Source: Aliiroseovarius pelagivivens
GTDB taxonomy: Bacteria; Pseudomonadota; Alphaproteobacteria; Rhodobacterales; Rhodobacteraceae
DNA: 64,000 nt
Assembly (NCBI RefSeq): GCF_900302485.1
Contig: NZ_OMOI01000001.1
Coordinates: forward strand, 1,178,001-1,242,000
Direction: 5' to 3'
Below, piece after piece: positions 59,129-64,000 of this stretch (position 1 is its first letter; each line of letters opens with the position of its first letter). The notes under the pieces are model-generated. The model saw only the letters and a list, made by a program, of their open reading frames with translations, did no database searches and was not told where the DNA came from. The translations under genes and the position numbers were made by a program.

Positions 59129-59839
59129 ATGAACTGGATTAGAAACGCTGCGATTGGGCTGACGGTTGCGATATGCGCCACAACGCCTTCTTTTTCCAAT
59201 GAAATCGGCAATGCCGAAGATGGTGAAAAACTCTGGACGGAATGTAAGTCTTGCCATGCAATTGGCAAAGGCGCCAAGAACCGTGTGGGACCCCATCTGA
59301 ATGGTATTTTCGGCCGCCGGGCCGGATCAGAAGAGGACTTCAATTACTCCAAAGGGCTGGCGCGCATGGGCAAGGATGGCTTGATGTGGGAGTTTGATCT
59401 TTTGGATCGCTATATCGAAAACCCAAAGGCCTTCGCGTCCGATACGCGCATGTCTTATCGTGGGTTGAAAGACGAACAGAAACGGGCTGATCTGCTCGCA
59501 TTTCTGCGTCGATACTCGGACAATCCCGGCGACATTCCGGAAGCGGCACCCACCGTGGCAGGCACAGATCACGATGTTGACCCCGCTATTCTCGCTATCC
59601 AAGGCGACCCGGAATATGGTGAATATCTGTCCTCAGAATGCACCACTTGCCACCAACTGACAGGCGACAACGAAGGCATTCCGGGGATTATCGGTTGGCC
59701 GGCAGAAGATTTCGTGATCGCCATGCACGCCTATAAAGACAAATTCCGCCCGCATCCTGTGATGCAGATGATGGCCGGGCGCCTGTCCAACGACGAGATT
59801 GCGGCTTTGGCCGCTTACTTCGAAGAAGTTGATCCGTAG
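59129..59839 (+). CDS. soxE: SoxE, diheme c-type cytochrome
   Basis: A 236-residue periplasmic cytochrome with a signal peptide (residues 1-23) and two CxxCH motifs, CKSCH (39-43) and CTTCH (171-175). The first domain is class I cytochrome c-like (GKGAKNRVGPHLNGIFGRRAG, with a Met ligand near MSYRGL). SoxE pairs with flavoprotein SoxF as a flavocytochrome c. I chose ATG 59129 (MNWIRNAAIG), which gives the signal peptide directly; longer frames upstream run into the soxD hairpin. Confidence 0.9.
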   Translation: MNWIRNAAIGLTVAICATTPSFSNEIGNAEDGEKLWTECKSCHAIGKGAKNRVGPHLNGIFGRRAGSEEDFNYSKGLARMGKDGLMWEFDLLDRYIENPKAFASDTRMSYRGLKDEQKRADLLAFLRRYSDNPGDIPEAAPTVAGTDHDVDPAILAIQGDPEYGEYLSSECTTCHQLTGDNEGIPGIIGWPAEDFVIAMHAYKDKFRPHPVMQMMAGRLSNDEIAALAAYFEEVDP

Positions 59840-59917
59840 TTAAATTTTACGTAGACCTGAATGGGTTTACGAACACGCGACGGTTGTGCGCCTTTCACAA
59901 CCAATAGGGAGGAAGAC

Positions 59918-61192
59918 ATGAAAATTAACAGACGTTTGTTCATGGGCGGTGCGGCCGCCGGGGCCGCAGCGACCACGCTGACTGCGCCGATGGTGCATGC
60001 GGCCGGACATGGTAAGCCGAAAGTCGTTGTGGTTGGCGGCGGGGCAGGCGGTGCGACCGCTGCGCGCTATATTGCAAAGGACTCGAAAGGTGAAATCGAA
60101 GTTACTTTGGTTGAACCGAGCCGCAGCTATTACACCTGCTTCTTCTCGAACCTCTATATGGCGGGCTTCCGCGAGCTGGGGTCGATTGCGCATAGCTATG
60201 GTAAACTGGCGTCGGAATACGGCATCAACGTGGTGCATGACTGGGCCATTGGCATCGACCGCGAAGCACGTACCGTGTCGCTTGCTGGTGGTGCTACACT
60301 GAACTATGACCGCTTGATCCTGTCGCCGGGCATCGATTTTGTCGACGGCGCGGTTGAAGGTTGGGACGTTACTCATCAGAACGCTATGCCGCATGCCTAC
60401 AAGGCTGGTTCGCAATCCGAGCTTTTGAAAGCGCAGGTCGAAGCCATGCCCGAAGGTGGTACTTTCGCTATGGTGGCTCCGCCCAACCCGTTCCGCTGCC
60501 CTCCTGGCCCGTATGAGCGTATCTCGATGATCGCGCATATCCTGAAGGAAAAGAACCCGACGGCGAAAATCATCATTGCGGACCCGAAAGAGAAGTTCTC
60601 GAAGATGGCTCTGTTCCAGGACGGTTGGTCGCGTCACTATGATGGCATGATTGACTGGATTGGTGGCGACTTTGGTGGCGGCAATGTCTCGGTCAATCCG
60701 CATGACATGACCGTTACAATCGATGGCGAAGTAAACAAGGTTGACGTCTGTAACGTCATTCCGGCGATGAAAGCGGGCAAGATCTGCGACATGGCTGGTA
60801 TCACCGAAGGTAATTGGGCCCCGGTGAACCCGCATACGATGCAGTCGCGCGTGGACGAAAATATCCATGTTCTGGGCGACGCAAGCTCGCAAGGCGATAT
60901 GCCGAAATCGGGCTTTGCGGCCAACAGTCAGGCAAAAGTCGCTGCGATGGCAGTACGCTCGGCACTGACCGGATCGAAGCTGTTCCCGGCGAAGTTCACC
61001 AACACCTGCTGGTCTTTGATCAGCGATGATGATGGTGTGAAAGTTGGCGCAAGCTACGAAGCCACGGACGAGAAGATCGCCAAGGTTGACGGCTTCATCA
61101 GCAAAGTGGGCGAAGACGCTGAACTGCGTCAGGCTACTTACGAAGAAAGTGTTGGCTGGTACGCCGGGATCACCTCGGACATGTTTGGCTGA
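59918..61192 (+). CDS. soxF: SoxF, flavocytochrome c sulfide dehydrogenase flavoprotein
   Basis: A 424-residue periplasmic FAD protein that can oxidise sulfide. Tat signal (NRRLFMGGAAAG, Arg 5-6). FAD motif VVVVGGGAGGATAAR (36-50); YYTCFFSNLYMAG and APPNPFRCPPGPYERISM hold the two redox cysteines; the C-terminal domain is FCSD-type (FTNTCWSLI). GGGAGGA lies before ATG 59918. With SoxE it forms the flavocytochrome; in Sox systems it helps restore activity of oxidised carriers. Confidence 0.94.
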   Translation: MKINRRLFMGGAAAGAAATTLTAPMVHAAGHGKPKVVVVGGGAGGATAARYIAKDSKGEIEVTLVEPSRSYYTCFFSNLYMAGFRELGSIAHSYGKLASEYGINVVHDWAIGIDREARTVSLAGGATLNYDRLILSPGIDFVDGAVEGWDVTHQNAMPHAYKAGSQSELLKAQVEAMPEGGTFAMVAPPNPFRCPPGPYERISMIAHILKEKNPTAKIIIADPKEKFSKMALFQDGWSRHYDGMIDWIGGDFGGGNVSVNPHDMTVTIDGEVNKVDVCNVIPAMKAGKICDMAGITEGNWAPVNPHTMQSRVDENIHVLGDASSQGDMPKSGFAANSQAKVAAMAVRSALTGSKLFPAKFTNTCWSLISDDDGVKVGASYEATDEKIAKVDGFISKVGEDAELRQATYEESVGWYAGITSDMFG

Positions 61193-61203
61193 TTTCCTTG
61201 CTA

Positions 61204-61223
61204 ATATTCGCCGTGGCGAATAT
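61204..61223. promoter_or_regulatory. SqrR/BigR-type box upstream of the DUF302 gene
   Basis: ATATTCGCC-GT-GGCGAATAT is a 20-bp near-continuous palindrome that contains ATTC (61206-61209), 8 bp, GAAT (61218-61221), the same spacing as at soxX and at 61858-61873. It lies just after the soxF stop and about 90 bp before the DUF302 gene. In RNA it could also form a tight hairpin. Confidence 0.6.
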
Positions 61224-61310
61224 GTTGAAATCAACGCGGGGTCCGGTAGTCCGGGCCCCGTTTCATTCAAGGGCTTTGCGCGAACGGCCCTCAAATCAGG
61301 AGGAAAACTT

Positions 61311-61772
61311 ATGCGCAAATTTCTTGGAACGGTTCTGGTGGCCGCCGCTGCTTTGACCGCACCGGCTTTTGCCGATGGTCATGGTAAACAGTTGAGCGAT
61401 CACGCCATCACTTATGCTTTTAACGGCGACTTTGGCGACGCAACCTTTGCGGTTGAAACTGCCATCGTGGGGCAGGGGCTGGTGATTGACTATGTCAGTC
61501 ATACCGGTGAAATGCTGGAGCGCACAAAAGGCGATGTCGGTTCGGATGTGAAGATTTTTGAGGCCGCAGATATTTTCCTGTTCTGCTCGGCCAAGGTCAG
61601 CCGTGAAGTGATGGAGGCGGATGCGGCCAACATCTCGTTCTGCCCCTATAGCATCTTTGTGACGGACACGAACGGCGAGGTCCGCGTTGGATATCGCACA
61701 TATCCGGATGGCGAGATGCAGAAAGTACAAGCTATGCTGGACGGAATTGTGCAGGAAGCGATTGCCGAATAA
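61311..61772 (+). CDS. Periplasmic DUF302 protein of the Sox cluster
   Basis: A 153-residue exported protein: signal peptide residues 1-21 (APAFA-DG), then a DUF302 domain with the typical pattern ADIFLFCSAKVSREVMEADAANISFCPYSIFVTDTNGEVRVGY. Two cysteines (FLFCSA and SFCPY) are conserved in this subgroup and suggest thiol chemistry, but no function is established. AGGAGG lies before ATG 61311. An ATTC-N8-GAAT box upstream and a terminator downstream suggest its own transcription unit. Confidence 0.85.
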   Translation: MRKFLGTVLVAAAALTAPAFADGHGKQLSDHAITYAFNGDFGDATFAVETAIVGQGLVIDYVSHTGEMLERTKGDVGSDVKIFEAADIFLFCSAKVSREVMEADAANISFCPYSIFVTDTNGEVRVGYRTYPDGEMQKVQAMLDGIVQEAIAE

Positions 61773-61793
61773 AGACGATTTGGCTTGAAAAAC

Positions 61794-61830
61794 AAGGCCC
61801 CGCATGTCGCAATGACACGCGGGGCCTTTT
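61794..61830 (+). terminator. Terminator of the DUF302 gene
   Basis: AAGGCCCCGC (61794-61803) and GCGGGGCCTT (61819-61828) form a 10-bp stem, with ATGT/ACAC extending it imperfectly; TTTTG follows. Confidence 0.8.
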
Positions 61831-61853
61831 GCTTGACGTGAGGGCGAGTGAAA

Positions 61854-61877
61854 TTACATTCAAAAAAATGAATGTAA
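61854..61877. promoter_or_regulatory. SqrR/BigR-type box upstream of the pmpA gene
   Basis: TTACATTC (61854-61861), eight bases AAAAAAAT, then GAATGTAA (61870-61877): a perfect palindrome of 8-bp arms containing ATTC-N8-GAAT. It lies 67 bp before the first YeeE gene, the position expected for the BigR-controlled pmpAB-blh operon of other alphaproteobacteria. Confidence 0.75.
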
Positions 61878-61943
61878 GTCTTGTTCTCGTCGGCGAGCTG
61901 CCCTAAATTTAACACGCGAACAGAAATTCTGGTGAGGCATGAC

Positions 61944-62378
61944 ATGATTGAAACTGAATTTACACCGCTGGCAGCATCTCTCGGAGGCGCCTTGATCGGC
62001 TTGGCCTCGGTGCTGTTGATGTGGGTGCGCGGCAATGTGCTGGGAGCGACCGGCATCTTGGCGGGGTTCATGCAACCCAGCAGTTCGGCTGACTGGGCTT
62101 GGCGCGCGGCCATTCTGGCCGGGATGTTGACTGGTCCTTTCGTCTATCTGTTCATCACTGGTGGTTTCCCTGAAATCCAAGTGCCTGTCAGCACGCTTTC
62201 GATGATCGTCGGGGGTGTCATTGTCGGGATCGGCGTGACCTATGGGTCAGGCTGTACGTCAGGGCATGGCGTCTGCGGAATGTCGCGCCTGTCACCGCGC
62301 AGTTTCGTCGCCACGATCAGCTTCATGGCGGGAATCACCCTCATGGTGTTCGTCACACGCCACATCTTTGGCCTGTAA
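61944..62378 (+). CDS. pmpA: YeeE/YedE half-transporter, PmpA-like
   Basis: A 144-residue inner-membrane protein, half the size of full YeeE, with four hydrophobic segments. TYGSGCTSGHGVCGMSRLSPRS is the YeeE signature with its conserved cysteines, thought to pass thiosulfate or a related sulfur species. It is paired with the next gene to make a heteromeric channel, as in bigR-pmpAB-blh operons. GAGG lies six bases before ATG 61944. Confidence 0.9.
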   Translation: MIETEFTPLAASLGGALIGLASVLLMWVRGNVLGATGILAGFMQPSSSADWAWRAAILAGMLTGPFVYLFITGGFPEIQVPVSTLSMIVGGVIVGIGVTYGSGCTSGHGVCGMSRLSPRSFVATISFMAGITLMVFVTRHIFGL

Positions 62379-62390
62379 GGAGGGTTCGAT

Positions 62391-62834
62391 ATGCATTTGA
62401 TCGTCATCTATGTCATCGGCCTGATCTTCGGCCTTGGTATCTCAATCTCGGGCATGGCCAATCCGGCTAAAGTCCTGAACTTCTTCGATTTCGCGGGCAT
62501 CTGGGATCCAAGCCTGATCTTCGTGATGGGCGCTGCCATTCTGGTCACCGCTCCCGGTTACTTTCTGGTTCTTCGCGGACCAAAACCTATCTTCGGCAAT
62601 GCGTTCACGCTGCCGGGCACCAAGTTGATTGATCGCCGTCTGGTTGGCGGATCCTTCACCTTTGGACTGGGCTGGGGACTGGCTGGCTTTTGCCCGGGTG
62701 CCTCGCTTCCCGTGATCTCGACCGGCAACCCGGACGTTCTGATTTTCACGGCCTCATTTATCGTGGGTATCTTCATTGCCCGCTACATGATCCAGCGCAG
62801 CGCGCACCAGCGCGACGCCGCACCAGCAAGCTAA
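62391..62834 (+). CDS. pmpB: YeeE/YedE half-transporter, PmpB-like
   Basis: A 147-residue inner-membrane protein with four hydrophobic segments, the second half of the YeeE pair. FGLGISISGMANPAKVLNFFDFAGIWDPSLIFVMG and GLAGFCPGASLP are typical of this half. AAGGAGGG lies six bases before ATG 62391, 12 bp after the partner gene. Confidence 0.9.
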   Translation: MHLIVIYVIGLIFGLGISISGMANPAKVLNFFDFAGIWDPSLIFVMGAAILVTAPGYFLVLRGPKPIFGNAFTLPGTKLIDRRLVGGSFTFGLGWGLAGFCPGASLPVISTGNPDVLIFTASFIVGIFIARYMIQRSAHQRDAAPAS

Positions 62835-62873
62835 CTCCGGATCCTAATCCGGGCCCCAAGGAAAGGACATGTC

Positions 62874-63761
62874 ATGACTGACTATCCCGTAAACACCGAC
62901 CTGATCCCCGAAGTGAAAGCTTTCTTCGAGCCGGATTCGAACACGATTTCCTATGTGGTCAAGGACCCGACCTCGGATGCTTGTGCGGTAATCGACAGCG
63001 TCATGGACATTGATTATGCCGCTGGCCGTATCTCGCATGAGCATGCCGATGAGATCATCGCGTATATCAAGGCCGAAGGGCTGAAGCTGGAGTGGCTGAT
63101 CGAAACGCACGTCCATGCTGACCACTTGTCGGGCGCGCCCTACATTCAAGAGCAGTTGGGCGGCAAGATCGGCATTGGCAGTCAGATCACTGTTGTGCAG
63201 GACGTGTTCGGAAAGGTCTTCAACGAAGGTACCGAATTCCAGCGCGATGGCAGCCAGTTTGATGCCCTTTTCGAGGATGGCGATACCTACAAGATCGGCA
63301 ACATGGACGTTTTTGCCATGCACACGCCGGGTCACACGCCCGCCTGTATGGTGCATGTGATCGGGAATGCTGGTTTCGTGGGGGACACCTTATTCATGCC
63401 GGATGGTGGCTCGGCCCGTGCCGACTTCCCGGGTGGGGACGCAGGTATCTTGTATGACTCGATCCAGAAGGTTCTGGCTCTGCCTGACGAAACCCGTCTA
63501 TTCATGTGTCACGACTACGGCCCCAATGGCCGTGACATTCAGTGGGAAACCACTGTGGCCGATGAAAAGGAGCACAACATTCATGTGGGTGCCGGGAAAA
63601 CGCGCGAAGAATTCGTGAAGTTCCGCACCGAGCGGGATGCTCAGCTGGACATGCCGCGCCTGATCATTCCATCGCTACAGGTCAACATGCGTGCGGGCGA
63701 GATGCCCCCCGCAGATGAGGACGGAAAAACCTTCCTGAAGGTTCCCGTAAACGCGCTTTAA
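62874..63761 (+). CDS. blh: Persulfide dioxygenase-like metallo-beta-lactamase hydrolase
   Basis: A 295-residue MBL-fold protein of the Blh/ETHE1 group. The metal motif is THVHADHLSG (79-84 HVHADH), followed by HTPGHTPACMVHV, VGDTLF and the final His in MCHDYGPNGRD. ETHE1-like enzymes oxidise glutathione persulfide to sulfite; Blh links sulfide oxidation to BigR. It lies in the putative BigR-type operon after the two YeeE genes. AAAGGA lies before ATG 62874. In Agrobacterium and Xylella Blh is fused to a DUF442 domain, here encoded by the next gene. Confidence 0.92.
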   Translation: MTDYPVNTDLIPEVKAFFEPDSNTISYVVKDPTSDACAVIDSVMDIDYAAGRISHEHADEIIAYIKAEGLKLEWLIETHVHADHLSGAPYIQEQLGGKIGIGSQITVVQDVFGKVFNEGTEFQRDGSQFDALFEDGDTYKIGNMDVFAMHTPGHTPACMVHVIGNAGFVGDTLFMPDGGSARADFPGGDAGILYDSIQKVLALPDETRLFMCHDYGPNGRDIQWETTVADEKEHNIHVGAGKTREEFVKFRTERDAQLDMPRLIIPSLQVNMRAGEMPPADEDGKTFLKVPVNAL

Positions 63762-63770
63762 GAGGTTCCA

Positions 63771-64000
63771 ATGCAAACCAGGAAACTAGATGACACCATC
63801 ACGGTGTCCCATCAGATTGCGATCGAAGATGTGCAAGCCATTCGCGATCAGGGGTTTACTCTGCTGATGTGCAACCGCCCGGATGGTGAGGATCCGGGGC
63901 AGCCCAATTGGGCAGACGTCCAAGCTGCGGCCGAAGCCGTGGGGTTGAAGACGGCCTTTCTGCCCGTGAGCTCGCGAGAAGATGCAATCGCCATGCGAGA
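63771..64000 (+). CDS. DUF442 phosphatase-like protein (5' part)
   Basis: The start of a gene running off the right edge; 76 codons are visible. TITVSHQIAIEDVQAIRDQGFTLLMCNRPDGEDPGQPNWADVQAAAEAVGL matches the DUF442 (TIGR01244-like) domain, a dual-specificity-phosphatase-like fold that forms the N-terminal half of Blh in some species. ATG 63771, preceded by AGAGG, lies nine bases after blh. The catalytic Cys loop would be beyond the window. Whether it is a stand-alone gene cannot be seen here. Confidence 0.85.
   Translation, partial: MQTRKLDDTITVSHQIAIEDVQAIRDQGFTLLMCNRPDGEDPGQPNWADVQAAAEAVGLKTAFLPVSSREDAIAMR

Overview
The window is a GC-rich (roughly 60 percent), gene-dense piece of chromosome from an alphaproteobacterium, most likely a marine member of the Roseobacter group (Rhodobacterales). 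The grounds are a class II (B12-dependent) ribonucleotide reductase as the visible nrd gene, the fdxA-carD and RDD-bpt neighbourhoods, Entner-Doudoroff entry genes, and a complete periplasmic Sox thiosulfate-oxidation cluster beside a persulfide-sensor regulon. I see no insertion sequence, phage, integrase or CRISPR array. Two genes are cut by the window edges: fabI on the left and a DUF442 gene on the right.

Layout. 0-8 kb: fabI (partial), pdxH, a double cold-shock-domain protein, a DUF192 protein, tRNA-Pro(TGG), a 690-bp leader with NrdR-box-like palindromes, nrdJ, a strongly structured 3' region, and a divergent cold-shock-fold protein. 7.6-10.2 kb: ilvBN on the minus strand with promoter, leader peptide (Val-Leu-Val-Leu-Val) and attenuator. 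10.3-19 kb: bpt, an RDD protein, a DUF2852 protein with two upstream copies of a 19-bp palindrome, a cytochrome b561 and membrane-protein pair divergent from a MarR regulator, a YbaK protein, glnE, and a PilZ protein with a Cys-rich tail. 19-27 kb: uraA, an MFS carrier, then divergent cobalamin genes (cobA-cobB and cbiD-cobK) followed by an AlkA-type glycosylase and a carboxylesterase. 27-33 kb: an HNH protein, an agmatinase-family enzyme, and zwf-pgl-pgi. 33-41 kb: lipid-related genes, a SUV3-like helicase, an S4 protein, fdxA, carD, cobS and cobT. 41-49.5 kb: a 932-residue protein with PilM-like and PilP-like ends, a SIMPL protein, metZ and several small genes.

49.5-64 kb is the Sox region: soxT-soxR-soxS on the minus strand, then soxV, soxXYZABCDEF, a periplasmic DUF302 protein, two half-size YeeE/YedE permeases, an ETHE1-like metallo-hydrolase and the start of a DUF442 gene. 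SoxYZ carries the sulfur substrate, SoxAX loads it, SoxB releases sulfate and SoxCD oxidises the sulfane sulfur. SoxV and SoxS supply reductant, and SoxF and the hydrolase deal with sulfide and persulfide. Three exact ATTC-N8-GAAT palindromes lie upstream of soxX, the DUF302 gene and the first YeeE gene. The adjacent SoxR has the cysteine pattern of SqrR/BigR persulfide sensors. Together these suggest one sulfide or persulfide regulon covering thiosulfate oxidation, sulfur import and persulfide detoxification.

The clearest non-coding signals are the ilvBN attenuator, the three sox-region operators, the NrdR-like boxes, the structured RNA candidate after nrdJ, and two pairs of unassigned palindromes. 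The least explained proteins are the PilM/PilP-like protein and the PilZ protein with the CX4CX3CX3C tail.
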